Shown here piece by piece: positions 23,574 through 31,891 of a stretch of DNA of 64,000 nucleotides. Each line of letters starts with the position of its first letter. Position 1 is the stretch's first letter. Below the pieces are notes generated by a model, which was not told where the DNA came from, searched no databases, and saw only the letters and a program-made list of their open reading frames with translations. The DNA is from G965220305 sp965220305 (lineage in GTDB: Bacteria > Chloroflexota > Dehalococcoidia > Lucifugimonadales > UBA3495): assembly GCA_965220305.1 (NCBI GenBank), contig OZ244817.1, positions 3,038,001 through 3,102,000 on the forward strand, written 5' to 3'. The position numbers and the translations under genes are program-made.

Positions 23574-25296
23574 TTACTGGGAGGAGAAGCTCATGGTGTT
23601 GCCCCGGAGTCGTGGGGCGTAGTAGGCATCCCAGTTCATGTCCTCACTGAGGCCATAGACGTAAATCACCTGGAAGAAGGGTATGAAGTACACCTGCTCG
23701 TAGGCGTAGTCCAGGATGGCCGCCATAGCCGCAGTTCGCTCCGGCCCCGCCGGAATGGCGTTGGCGGCGGCCGTCCGCTCCTGCAATTCCGGTTCGCATA
23801 CCCGGCTGCCCCGGCTGATGCAGTTCAGACGCGAGTTGTTGAACCGCTGGTTGTCCAGAATCTCGTTGGATGTGGCAACCTCGTAGGCATGGCTGGAAGC
23901 GAAGTAGGGTCCCGGCGGCTCCCGTCCAGCGCAGTCCCAGTTTTTCCGGAAGTTCTCATCGTCGGTGCGGAGAAACTGGCCGCAGCCGGAGGACTGGACC
24001 TCCCTCCGCGGCCAGGTCGCCCCAAGAGTTCAGGTTGGAGGTAACGCCAACGTCCTGCCAATAAGTTACCGTGGCCTCCATGATTTCCAGGCCGCGGATG
24101 TTGGAGCCGGGGCGAGTGTTGACGTCAATGGAGTTGGCCGGGTCGTAGCCCGCCTCCTCCAGCAGTTGCCTGGACAGCTCAGGGTTGTACTCCCGGGGCT
24201 TGGAGTTTTCCGGAGTTACGCCCACGGTGCCATCCATGGAGATGGCGCCCCAGCACTGGATTTCGCCCTTGAAGAGCGAGTCCAAGAGTCCCTGGCAGTC
24301 GATGGCGTGGGCCAGGGCCAGACGGACCTTCTGCTTCTTCAGCTCGGGATGAAAGACCGTATCCAGAATTAAGGTGTATACCTCGGCGGTGGTGCCGCTG
24401 ACCCACTTGGGTACCCGGTCGACCTCCTCAAACCCGATGTCGGCCACCCAGTCGGCTTCGCCGGTGCCGACCATCGCAGCCCTTACCGTGGCCTCGGCCC
24501 GATAAACGTGGGTAATGGTCTCGATGGTGGGCATCTGGGAGAAGAAGTTCTCGTTGGGATTGTAGTCCTCGTAGGCTTTGAACTCGGTGTGGATTCCCGG
24601 CTGGTAGTCGTTGATCCGGTAAGGGCCGAAGGCGTTGGTCATGCGAGACCTTTCGCTCTCGTCAGCCGCTTGGAACCAGGCCGGGGCCTGGAAATCGGTG
24701 AAGATGCCGGTGCGGGGGTAGATGGGGCAGGGCACTTCGCAGACCACGTCCATGGTGAACTCGTCAACCACTTCCGCCCCGGTTATGGGGCCGGTCCAAG
24801 TGATGCCTGCGCTGGGGTTTCTGGGGTCGGCGTTGTAGTCGATGCCGAACTTGGCGGCCTCGGCGTTCCAGGGCTCGCCGTTGTGGAACTTCACGCCTTC
24901 CCGCAGCTTGAACCGCCAGCGGTTGGGCTCCATCTGCTCGTAGCTCTCAAACCCTGACAAAAGGACGATTTCGTTGGTCCGGTCGTCCAGCCAGGTGAGG
25001 TAGTCGGATACGAAATCCTGGCAGCCGATACTATGAATCTCGGCGCTGCAGCCCTCGCTCCAAGCGCCCACGCTGGCGGGTTCCGCCTCGGTTACGACAG
25101 TGGCTTCGTTCCTGGCGCTGGTCACTTCGGCGGGCATAGCTGTCGGCTGCGGTGCAGCGGTGGCGTCCGACTGCGCCGCTCCCGAACCAGTGGCGGGCGC
25201 CGCTGGGGCCTGGGGCTCCGACGCGGTGCCGCAGGCGAGTATAAGCGCCAGAATAAGGGATAAACCCAAAATTAGGCCAGTCCGAGTCTTTATCAC
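23574..25296 (-). pseudogene. ABC transporter solute-binding lipoprotein (family 5), frameshifted
   Basis: The gene starts at GTG 25296 (aggagg 7 bases upstream) with a lipoprotein signal (TRTGLILGLSLILALILACGT). The family 5 SBP domain follows, with 'MEPNRWRFKLREGVKFHNGEPWNAEAAKFGIDY', 'FGPYRINDYQPGIHTEFKAYEDYNPNE' and 'KKQKVRLALAHAIDCQGLLDSLFKGE'. The frame breaks near 23999-24008 (cctccctcc), giving an early stop at 23956. The C-terminal part continues in the next frame without a stop to 23574 ('GPYFASSHAYEVATSNEILDNQRFNN', 'YAYEQVYFIPFFQVIYVYGLSEDMNWDAYYAPRL'). One extra G in a G-rich run explains it, so an assembly indel is as likely as true inactivation. It leads the operon with two permeases. 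Confidence 0.88.
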
Positions 25297-25751
25297 TGTG
25301 ACTCCTCCTAATTGATAAGATGATGGCCGCGCGAGGGGTAAATTAACCTGTTGCTTACGCATATAGTCTCGCAGACTAACTCGGTGGCCTAAGCAGACAG
25401 GCCCCCTAAACCTAGCCACTTAATCAGAATTACCCCGGATTGTCAAGTTGTGCTACGAATGGCAACGTGATGGCAGCACTTTACACTATGGTAGCGGACA
25501 ACTTTCAACGTAACCTTTAAAGATATATACGATTAGTTACCATAATGTTAAACGGAATAGCTCTTATGGATACACGGCCCAGACACTCCCAAGGAGGCGA
25601 CTTGAACCCCGGTTTGACAGGGGTTCACGGCGTTACTAGACTGGGGCCAACAACCGGCGCACGGTGGAATGAGAGAGACCCTCCGCCTATGTACTGGCCC
25701 AGGGTCAACGCCGGTCGGAGCTTAAATGCAACTCCGAGGTCAGGAGAAGAT
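25297..25751. other. divergent AT-rich intergenic region
   Basis: Contains the promoter of ABC operon 2 on the minus strand (25418-25446). The rightward part (25500-25745) has open frames ahead of the next gene but no family-like protein. Composition is AT-rich from 25420 to 25560, like the other ABC promoter region. Confidence 0.45.
25418..25446 (-). promoter_or_regulatory. possible promoter of ABC operon 2
   Basis: On the minus strand a perfect TTGACA (25446-25441) is followed after 17 bases by TTAAGT (25423-25418), a weak -10. The leader to the GTG start would be about 115 bases. Confidence 0.4.
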
Positions 25752-26267
25752 ATGCCGCGAGCAAGTATCAACCTGGGGGAACCAGAGGGCCTCGCCGCCG
25801 TTGGCGGTACGTGGAAGTTTGCCCAGGGGTATATTCCTGGGGCGCCCAACGATGGCTTGGTGGCCGAAGGCGAGGGCAGTCCGGCGCGCCTGCCCGATTA
25901 CGACGACTCCAACTGGGAGGTCTGCCAGGACCTGACGGCGCGACTGTCCCACGGCTTTACCTTTATTTGGTACCGGATCAACGTGACCATCCCGGAATCC
26001 GTGGGCGGGCACACCACCCGTGGCGTACGGGTGCAGTTCGAGACCTGCGTTGACGACTACGGGGAAATTTGGATAGATGGCGAGTGCAACCGGGAGCGGG
26101 GGACGGTCCAGGGGTTCAACGTTCCCCAGCGGACCCTGCTCAGCGATAGCGCCAACCCCGGAGACCAGCATTCCATCGCGGTGCTGGCCGCCAACGGGCC
26201 GCTAGGAGCGCCGGGAGGTACCGTTTTCATGCGTTATGCCGCCCTGGCCTTTGAATGGACAACCTGA
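25752..26267 (+). CDS. galactose-binding-like beta-sandwich protein
   Basis: 171 residues from ATG 25752 (aggaga five bases upstream); a longer frame reaches back to 25545, but its extra 69 residues are low-complexity and lack a ribosome site. The sequence resembles the jelly-roll sugar-binding domain found at the N-terminus of family 2 glycoside hydrolases: 'GGTWKFAQGYIPG', 'YDDSNWEVCQDLTARLSHGFTFIWYRINVTIPE', 'RVQFETCVDDYGEIWIDGECNRERG' and 'HSIAVLAANGPLGAPGGTVFMRYAALAFE'. No catalytic domain is attached and no signal peptide is seen, so it is probably a cytoplasmic binding protein. The ligand is unknown. Confidence 0.65.
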   Translation: MPRASINLGEPEGLAAVGGTWKFAQGYIPGAPNDGLVAEGEGSPARLPDYDDSNWEVCQDLTARLSHGFTFIWYRINVTIPESVGGHTTRGVRVQFETCVDDYGEIWIDGECNRERGTVQGFNVPQRTLLSDSANPGDQHSIAVLAANGPLGAPGGTVFMRYAALAFEWTT

Positions 26268-26312
26268 ACCAAACCCAAGGGCGGTTTTCCGGTAGGCTGG
26301 TCGAAACCCTAT

Positions 26313-26438
26313 CATGGTGAGCGGCGGGAAATCCCCGAGGTGCCGCACAAGGTAAGCGGTGGGAAATCCCCAACAAACTGCACAAGGTAAGCGGCGGGAA
26401 TTCTCCAACAGTCCGCTCATGGTGAGCCTGTCGAACCA
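26313..26438. repeat. 35-bp tandem repeat, three copies plus a partial fourth
   Basis: Units start at 26313, 26348, 26383 and 26418 with exact 35-base spacing. The core is 'ca.ggt.agcggcgggaa.tcccc', degenerate between copies. The last copy runs into 'gagcctgtcgaacca', a string also seen near 36959-36982 (catggtgaacctgtccttcg). No spacers, so this is a tandem array and not a CRISPR. Confidence 0.75.
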
Positions 26439-26469
26439 TTGGCCCCGAAACTAAAGGAGAAGACTTCCG

Positions 26470-26847
26470 ATGGGAACTTCCAACTACAACCAGCTATCAG
26501 CCCAGGAGCGGTACGTAATTGAATCCAAGGGCACGGAGCCGCCCTTTACCGGCGAGTACGACGACTTCTACGAAACGGGGGTTTACCTCTGCCGTCGCTG
26601 CAACGCCGAGCTTTACCGTTCGGTTGACAAGTTCGACGCCCATTGCGGTTGGCCCGCCTTCGACCAGGAAGTGCCGGGAGCGGTGAACCAACTTCCCGAC
26701 CCGGACGGTATGCGCGTCGAAATCGAGTGTACCAACTGCGGCGGGCACTTGGGCCACGTGTTCTTTGGCGAAGGCTTCACCCCCACCAACGCCCGCCACT
26801 GCGTGAACTCCCTGTCCATGAAGTTCGTGCCCGAGCCGGGGGCCTAG
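26470..26847 (+). CDS. msrB: peptide-methionine (R)-S-oxide reductase
   Basis: 125 residues. MsrB repairs R-methionine sulfoxide in proteins, reducing it with thioredoxin. Zinc ligands are C41, C44 (CRRC) and C87, C90 (CTNC). The catalytic Cys is C111 in 'ARHCVNSLSM', and 'HCGWPAFDQ' and 'GGHLGHVFFGEGF' form the substrate pocket. Cys59 in 'DAHCGWP' is in the place used as a resolving cysteine by many two-Cys MsrB enzymes. Length is normal for a single-domain, cytoplasmic form. It stands alone, with aaaggagaaga as ribosome site and a hairpin terminator after the stop. Confidence 0.97.
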   Translation: MGTSNYNQLSAQERYVIESKGTEPPFTGEYDDFYETGVYLCRRCNAELYRSVDKFDAHCGWPAFDQEVPGAVNQLPDPDGMRVEIECTNCGGHLGHVFFGEGFTPTNARHCVNSLSMKFVPEPGA

Positions 26848-26858
26848 CCCGCCGAGTC

Positions 26859-26892
26859 GGGCGTCCCCGGACAGCCATTCCAGGGGACGCCC
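26859..26892 (+). terminator. stem-loop terminator of msrB
   Basis: gggcgtcccc (26859-26868) pairs with ggggacgccc (26883-26892), loop 14, ending about 10 bases before a short T-rich run. Confidence 0.6.
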
Positions 26893-27230
26893 GTATCACC
26901 TTTCCCCACTGCTTCCCGTAGTCTTCCGCTCCTTTGCGTTCGGAGCGGGCCAGCCGTGGGTTGGACTGCTATGCGACTCCCGCGCCCAAGTGGGAGTCCA
27001 GGTCGTTTTCCGCCCCATAATCGCTGGGGCCGGTGAAACGGTTCAGGCCGATGGCCCGTCGGCAAGCGCCACCCACCGGCCAATGTAAACGCCAGTCCCA
27101 GCGCGCTCTCCTGGGTAGGTAACGCCAAAGGCGGTGGCGGTGGAACCACCATGCGGCCCTCCCATGATGAAGGCTTGGTCGAAACCCAGGCGCGCCAGCA
27201 GTCCCTCGATTCCTCCATATCTTAAAGTCC

Positions 27231-27256
27231 CGTCATTCCCGCGAAAGCGGGAATCC
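27231..27256. repeat. dispersed palindromic repeat
   Basis: cgtcattcccgcgaaagcgg followed by gaatcc; the inner palindrome attcccgcgaaagcgggaat spans 27235-27254. Same element as at 20562, in opposite orientation. Confidence 0.8.
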
Positions 27257-27380
27257 AGAGGTTAAATCCGGCAATCGCCTCACCGTAATGGGCCATTTTG
27301 CTAGAAACGGCCCATATTTCTCGTCCTAGTAACGTCCAGGACGCCCTATATACGATTGCCCTGGAAGCCCGGCCCCGCTG

Positions 27381-27409
27381 TTGAACCGGCCCTCAGCTAA
27401 CGTTAGAAT
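27381..27409 (+). promoter_or_regulatory. predicted sigma-70 promoter of the MBL/LLM cluster
   Basis: TTGAAC (27381-27386), 17 bases, TAGAAT (27404-27409). The predicted start near 27416 gives a leader of about 38 bases before the ATG at 27455 (gggagg ribosome site). Confidence 0.55.
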
Positions 27410-27454
27410 GCCTGCATAAATACCGCCACAACAAATAGCCGCCAGGGAGGAAAC

Positions 27455-28294
27455 ATGCCAAGCAACAAAATCACCGTGGGGAACGTGGAAATCACTTCTC
27501 TTTCCGATGGCCTCCTGGAATTCGACCTATGCAATTTCTTCCCGGCCATCCCCGAGGAGAATTGGCAACCCTATGGGGACCACCTAACCCCAGACCACCG
27601 GGTCCGGTTCAACCTCGCCGCCTTCCTGGTGCGCTCCGACGGGCGCAACATCCTGGTGGACACTGGCCTGGGCCCCAAGCCAGCCGATGCGCCGGAAACG
27701 CCCTGGGGCGAACTGCTCAACGACTTCAAAGCCCACGGCCTCAGCCCCGAGGACATCGACATGGTGGTGATGACCCACCTGCACCGGGACCACGTGGGCT
27801 GGAACCTGCTATCGCAGAATGGCAAGTACGAGGCCACCTTCCCCAACGCCCGCTACTGGATGAGCCAGAAGGACTGGGAGGCCTGCCACAATCCTGAGCT
27901 GGTGCGGGACCGCTTTCCCAACGCCCCGGACTGCGTATGGCCCCTGGAAGAGTTGGGACTGATGGAGCTGATGGACGGGGAGTACTCCCTGACCAGCGAG
28001 TTGACCACCCTGCCGACCCCAGGACACACCCCGGGGCACATGAGTATCAGAATTACCTCCCAGGGGGAAAGCGCCCTCATCCTGGGCGACGTGCTCCACA
28101 ACACCGTCCAGGCCCACGAGACCGACTGGGTTTCCCGCGCCGACATGGACCCGGAGCAGACCCGGATTACCCGCCGCGCGCTGATGGACCAGTTGGAACA
28201 GGACGGGACCCTGGTAGCCTCGGTACACCTGGCCGCCCCGGGCTTTGGGAGACTGGTGCGCGTGGAAGGGCGGCGCTACTGGCAACCCCTCTAG
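27455..28294 (+). CDS. metallo-beta-lactamase fold hydrolase
   Basis: 279 residues. The HxHxDH dinuclear zinc motif is residues 108-113 (THLHRDHVG), followed by the His of 'PGHTPGHMSI' near 193 and the Asp of 'ALILGDVLHN' near 213; a C-terminal His lies in 'LVASVHLAAPG'. This arrangement places it with the MBL hydrolases related to N-acylhomoserine lactonases and similar esterases acting in the cytoplasm. The ligand-binding loops are too variable to name a substrate. The next gene on the strand (LLM oxidoreductase, 74 bases downstream) suggests a shared catabolic role. Confidence 0.92.
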   Translation: MPSNKITVGNVEITSLSDGLLEFDLCNFFPAIPEENWQPYGDHLTPDHRVRFNLAAFLVRSDGRNILVDTGLGPKPADAPETPWGELLNDFKAHGLSPEDIDMVVMTHLHRDHVGWNLLSQNGKYEATFPNARYWMSQKDWEACHNPELVRDRFPNAPDCVWPLEELGLMELMDGEYSLTSELTTLPTPGHTPGHMSIRITSQGESALILGDVLHNTVQAHETDWVSRADMDPEQTRITRRALMDQLEQDGTLVASVHLAAPGFGRLVRVEGRRYWQPL

Positions 28295-28368
28295 GCCCGA
28301 GTACCCGGCCCGTAGGCTCGCCTGGCCGGTTGGCAAAAGCGAATTAAATTTTCGGAACGTGCATCACC

Positions 28369-29442
28369 ATGAACTTTGGCCTTTTCCACTCGGTGCAACT
28401 GCCGGACCCCAACGGCCAGCAGCGTTACTATAAGGAAGCCCTGGACCAGGTACTGTGGGCCGAGCAACTGGGGTTCGACTCGGTTTGGTTTACCGAGCAC
28501 CACTTCACCGGACACGGCATCGTTTCGGCCACCCTGCCGGTGCTGGCCTACCTGGCCGGGGTTACCAGCAGGATACGGTTGGGTACTGCCGTGTCGGTGT
28601 TGCCCTTCCACAACCCCATCCACCTGGCCGAGCAGGCGGCCACCGTGGACCTGCTCAGCGATGGCCGGCTGGACCTGGGGGTTGGGCGCGGCTACCAGTG
28701 GGGCGAGTTCCACCGGATGAATATCCCTATGGAAGAGGCCGACGCCCGCTTTGATGAAGCCATGCAGGTCATCACCAAAGCCTGGACCGCTTCCGAGCCC
28801 TTCGACCACCAGGGGCAGTTCTGGACCTTCAACGACATGACGGTCCACCCTCGACCGTTGCAGCAGCCCCACCCGCCGGTATGGGTGGCCGCTTCCAGCC
28901 AGCACAGCATGGACCGGGTGGCTGCCCAGGACTGGAACCTGCTGATAGGGCAGGGCGAGACCTTCCGGGGCGTCGCCGACCAGGTGGGGTACTTCAAAGC
29001 CGCGCTGGGGGAGGCCGGTTTTGATTTCGCTCCCAGCCGTATCACCGTGGCCCGGGCGATGTACACCGCCCCGACCCAGGCGCAGGCCCGCCGCGATTCC
29101 GAGGTCCCCTTCGCCTGGTTCAAGTCCACCGGCGACGCGGTGAGCGCCCCTCCGGAGCGTCGGGTCGAGTTGTTGCCGGGCAACTTTCAGCGCTACCGCC
29201 AACGCTTCGCCGCCAGCCCGAGTTTCGATTACGATGCCGCGGTGGAGAACGTCATCCTCTTCGGCACACCCGAGCAAGTCGCGGAGCGCGTTGAGACCCT
29301 CCGCCAGGGCGGTGTGGAAAATTTGATACTCTTCGTCAACTACGGCGGAATCGAGAGCCAGAAGGTTAAGGACTCCCTGAAACTGTTCGCCGCTGAGGTA
29401 ATCCCCCATTTCAGAGACCTGGGCGCCGCCCTGCCGTCTTGA
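28369..29442 (+). CDS. LLM-class flavin-dependent oxidoreductase (luciferase-like monooxygenase)
   Basis: 357 residues. Luciferase-like TIM-barrel features include 'LWAEQLGFDSVWFTEHHFTGHGI' (near 30), 'TSRIRLGTAVSVLPFHNPIHLAEQAATVDLLSDGRLDLGVGRGYQ' (60-110), 'RFDEAMQVITKAW' and 'NVILFGTPEQVAERVETLRQGGVENLILFVNYGG' near the C-terminus. These enzymes use reduced FMN or F420 with O2 or hydride chemistry. Which cofactor is used here cannot be read; the absence of a nearby flavin reductase leaves both open. Such genes are abundant in SAR202-type genomes, where they are thought to attack recalcitrant organic compounds. The start ATG is close to the MBL gene stop. Confidence 0.92.
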   Translation: MNFGLFHSVQLPDPNGQQRYYKEALDQVLWAEQLGFDSVWFTEHHFTGHGIVSATLPVLAYLAGVTSRIRLGTAVSVLPFHNPIHLAEQAATVDLLSDGRLDLGVGRGYQWGEFHRMNIPMEEADARFDEAMQVITKAWTASEPFDHQGQFWTFNDMTVHPRPLQQPHPPVWVAASSQHSMDRVAAQDWNLLIGQGETFRGVADQVGYFKAALGEAGFDFAPSRITVARAMYTAPTQAQARRDSEVPFAWFKSTGDAVSAPPERRVELLPGNFQRYRQRFAASPSFDYDAAVENVILFGTPEQVAERVETLRQGGVENLILFVNYGGIESQKVKDSLKLFAAEVIPHFRDLGAALPS

Positions 29443-29684
29443 CGCCTGCCGAGGCAGTCGGGATGGACGGCCCTTGTTTCGCCCAAGGCGGGCCTCACGG
29501 GCCAACCCCGAAAAAGTCGCGCGCAATATTCGCAATCTCCCTTCGACATGGTACAATTGCTTGCACCCCAAATACGGGAGGGAAGAAAGGTGAAATAGGG
29601 GCGGTACGGATTGCCTCGGGCTCCCCGGCTCCGGCTGCGCCAGACCCTTCCCGACCGAGTAGACACTTACTGAGGAGGCTTAAT

Positions 29685-30551
29685 ATGACCCAACAACAAG
29701 GCAGGACCCGCTTTGATGCTGGCGCCGTTTCCATCGTTGTGCAGCACGAGCTTTGGGACGGTAATATCCAGGACCACTCGGACCAGGGCGTGGCAATCCT
29801 GGTACAGGGCCAGGCCAATGGCAAGGATACTACTCTGCTCCGCTTCAACTGCTTCGACCTGGAGCGCAGCTATGTCTACGGTCCCGAGAGCGTTAACCTG
29901 CTCCGGCGCATGGATCCCACGGTGGACGGCAACCCCATCGGCTGGTCGGTAAAGCAGATTAAGACCATGCTTCCCGAAATGCTGCGGGCCTCCGGGTACG
30001 ACGATGTCGCGGCCCAGGTGGACAGCCAGGAAGTGGCAAAAGTTCTGGCCGACGTTGACTCCACCGCCCGGACTGTCTTCGCCACGGGCCGGAACACGGT
30101 CAAGCATAACCGGGGCACCGACATGTTCGAGGCCGGCAACTTCCGCTTTGGGCTAGAGATGCGCAAGCAGGCTGGCGGCGACGGCGGCCTGGCCATCCAC
30201 GTGTTGGCCGACCTCGCTGGTACGCCGGGACGCACCTATATGGAAGAGACCGAGATGCTGGCCTTCGACTGTTTCCGCGAGGCCCCGCACTACCACTACG
30301 GGCCGCGGAACAAGAACCACCGGATTTTCTGGGACAAGGTGCTGGTGCCCGACACCCTGGGATGGACCTTGAGCCAGTTCAAGAGCGGCAACCTCCGAAG
30401 CATGATCGAACGGGCCGGTTACCCCGGCGTGGCCGCCGATTATGACCAGGACTTGGTCAACTCCATCCTGCCGGGCCTGGAGCAACGGGCCCGGGAAATG
30501 GACGCCCAGGCGCTGCCGGAAGAAGCCACGCCCAACCTGGTCCCCCGCTAA
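29685..30551 (+). CDS. unknown protein made of two homologous halves
   Basis: 288 residues from ATG 29685 (gaggaggc upstream, 7 bases spacing). I do not recognise a named family. The two halves align with each other. Half A, about residues 16-112, has 'LLRFNCFDLERSYVYGPE', 'PIGWSVKQIKTMLPEMLRASGY' and 'DDVAAQVD'. Half B, about 143-252, has 'LAFDCFREAPHYHYGPRN', 'TLGWTLSQFKSGNLRSMIERAGY' and 'PGVAADYD'. Each half also has a 'GVAILVQGQ'/'GLAIHVLAD' strand. The conserved Cys-Phe, Tyr-x-Tyr-Gly-Pro and Gly-Trp residues look structural or ligand-binding. No signal peptide or membrane span. It lies between the LLM gene and the cyclase and ends with a strong terminator, so it probably belongs to the same pathway. 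Confidence 0.75.
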   Translation: MTQQQGRTRFDAGAVSIVVQHELWDGNIQDHSDQGVAILVQGQANGKDTTLLRFNCFDLERSYVYGPESVNLLRRMDPTVDGNPIGWSVKQIKTMLPEMLRASGYDDVAAQVDSQEVAKVLADVDSTARTVFATGRNTVKHNRGTDMFEAGNFRFGLEMRKQAGGDGGLAIHVLADLAGTPGRTYMEETEMLAFDCFREAPHYHYGPRNKNHRIFWDKVLVPDTLGWTLSQFKSGNLRSMIERAGYPGVAADYDQDLVNSILPGLEQRAREMDAQALPEEATPNLVPR

Positions 30552-30859
30552 GCGGCCCTTCTTGGTTCGCGCTAGCTAGAGTGAGAGGGCGTCCCGGTGG
30601 GGACGCCCTCCTTCTTTGCTTTCTCCCCGGTCCGGTTGCCCAGCGGATTCTTCGCCGCTGCCCGGCGTACTTCCGTTGTTCCTGTTCTCCAACTCGGTGT
30701 TATGCTCCCGGTCTCTTTCCCCGGACGACCCCTGGCGCAAGCATCGGCGGTTGGACCGGGACTATTTGCCGACCTAGCGGAGCGCCTCTCCCGTGTGCTA
30801 CCCTTCCTGAAGCTGATTGGATAATATTGCGTAGCTGCCGACGCCGGAGGTGTGCGCCC
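30552..30859. other. intergenic region with terminator
   Basis: Terminator at 30585-30625. A gataat-like -10 near 30819-30824 lacks a good -35. The upstream 93 codons of the frame leading into the next gene are not protein-like. Confidence 0.45.
30585..30625 (+). terminator. intrinsic terminator
   Basis: gagggcgtccc (30585-30595) pairs with gggacgccctc (30600-30610) around ggtg, followed by the pyrimidine-rich, T-rich cttctttgctttctc. This is one of the best intrinsic terminators in the window. Confidence 0.8.
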
Positions 30860-31774
30860 ATGGAACGCAGGATACCCACCAGAGAGGAAGTCTTGGCGTA
30901 CCTGAAGGAAGACCGCAACTGGGGCCGCTGGGGCGACGATGACCAGGTGGGGGCGGTCAACATGCTAACCCCCGAAAAGCGGGTGGCTGCCGCCCGGTTG
31001 GTCCACTCGGGCCGGGCCGTGTCCCTGAGCCGGGAGTTCCCCGTGACGCCGGCCCCGAACAACCCCACGCCGGCCCACCACTTCATGCGCCGCAACGTCC
31101 GAGAGCCCGGGGGCGGTTCGGCGGTCGACTACTACGGAATCTCCTACCACGGACAGGCCACCACCCACCTTGACGCCCTGTGCCATGTTTGGGACGAAAA
31201 CGGGATGTGGAACGGTCGCCAGGCCGAGGACGTGATTTCCTTCGAGGGGGCCCGTTGGGGGTCGGTGGAGCATTGGAAGGAAGGCATCATCACCCGGGGC
31301 GTACTGTTGGACGTGCCCAGGCACCGGGGAGAGTCCTTCGTTACCCTGGATAATCCCATACACGGCTGGGAGCTGGAGGACATCGCCAGAGAGGAAGGGG
31401 TTGCCCTGGAACCAGGCGATGCCATTTGTGTCTACGGCGGGCGGGAGAAGTGGAACGAGGTCAATCCCACTTGGGGCAGCGACCCGGCGGGGCGGGCCGG
31501 ACTGCACGCCTCCTGCCTGAAGTTTCTTCGCGAATCGGACTGCTGTCTGCTGGTATGGGACATGATGGACTTCATGCCCAACGGCTATGACCTGCCCTGG
31601 TCGGTGCACGGGGCCATCTTCGCCTATGGCATCGGGTTGTTGGATAATGCTCTGTTGCAGCCCCTGGCTGAGGCCTGCGCCGAAGAGGGCCGGTACGAGT
31701 TCATGCTAACGGTCAATCCTTTGCGCGTAGTAGGGGGCACCGGCTCGCCGGTCAACCCCATCGCCCTCCTCTGA
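30860..31774 (+). CDS. cyclase-family metal-dependent hydrolase (kynurenine formamidase-like)
   Basis: 304 residues from ATG 30860 (ggaggtg ribosome site). The cyclase/kynurenine formamidase (PF04199) signature is present: 'YHGQATTHLDALCHVW' with metal-binding H98, H103 and D105, the later 'GAICVYGGREKW', 'GLHASCLKFLRE' and 'WSVHGAIFAYGIGLLDNALL' (His near 246). Members hydrolyse amide or ester bonds of small cyclic or acylated substrates with a divalent metal. The N-terminal 'NWGRWGDDDQVGAVNMLTPE' is typical of the larger ~300 aa subgroup. Substrate unknown; the location next to LLM and MBL enzymes suggests degradation of an environmental organic compound. Confidence 0.9.
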   Translation: MERRIPTREEVLAYLKEDRNWGRWGDDDQVGAVNMLTPEKRVAAARLVHSGRAVSLSREFPVTPAPNNPTPAHHFMRRNVREPGGGSAVDYYGISYHGQATTHLDALCHVWDENGMWNGRQAEDVISFEGARWGSVEHWKEGIITRGVLLDVPRHRGESFVTLDNPIHGWELEDIAREEGVALEPGDAICVYGGREKWNEVNPTWGSDPAGRAGLHASCLKFLRESDCCLLVWDMMDFMPNGYDLPWSVHGAIFAYGIGLLDNALLQPLAEACAEEGRYEFMLTVNPLRVVGGTGSPVNPIALL

Positions 31775-31891
31775 GGGCATTGCTGCAATGACCCCGGCGA
31801 CCCTTTCCCCTGTCGCCCACCGGGAGGACCTTGAAGTCGGGGAGCCGCCCCGTCGTGTATTCCCATCGAGACATCGGAGGAGTGGAAAGAG

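Larger units (their letters stand above)
26848..27454. other. 607-base intergenic region
   Basis: It holds the msrB terminator, one copy of the dispersed palindromic repeat and the promoter of the next gene. Open frames here lack any protein-like features. No RNA gene was recognised. Confidence 0.55.

Noticed and set aside
26313..26438. CRISPR-like periodicity
   Set aside because: Repeats are directly adjacent with no unique spacers and no cas genes in the window.
30581..30859. 93-codon N-terminal extension of the cyclase
   Set aside because: The extension runs through a strong terminator and is not protein-like; ATG 30860 has its own ribosome site.
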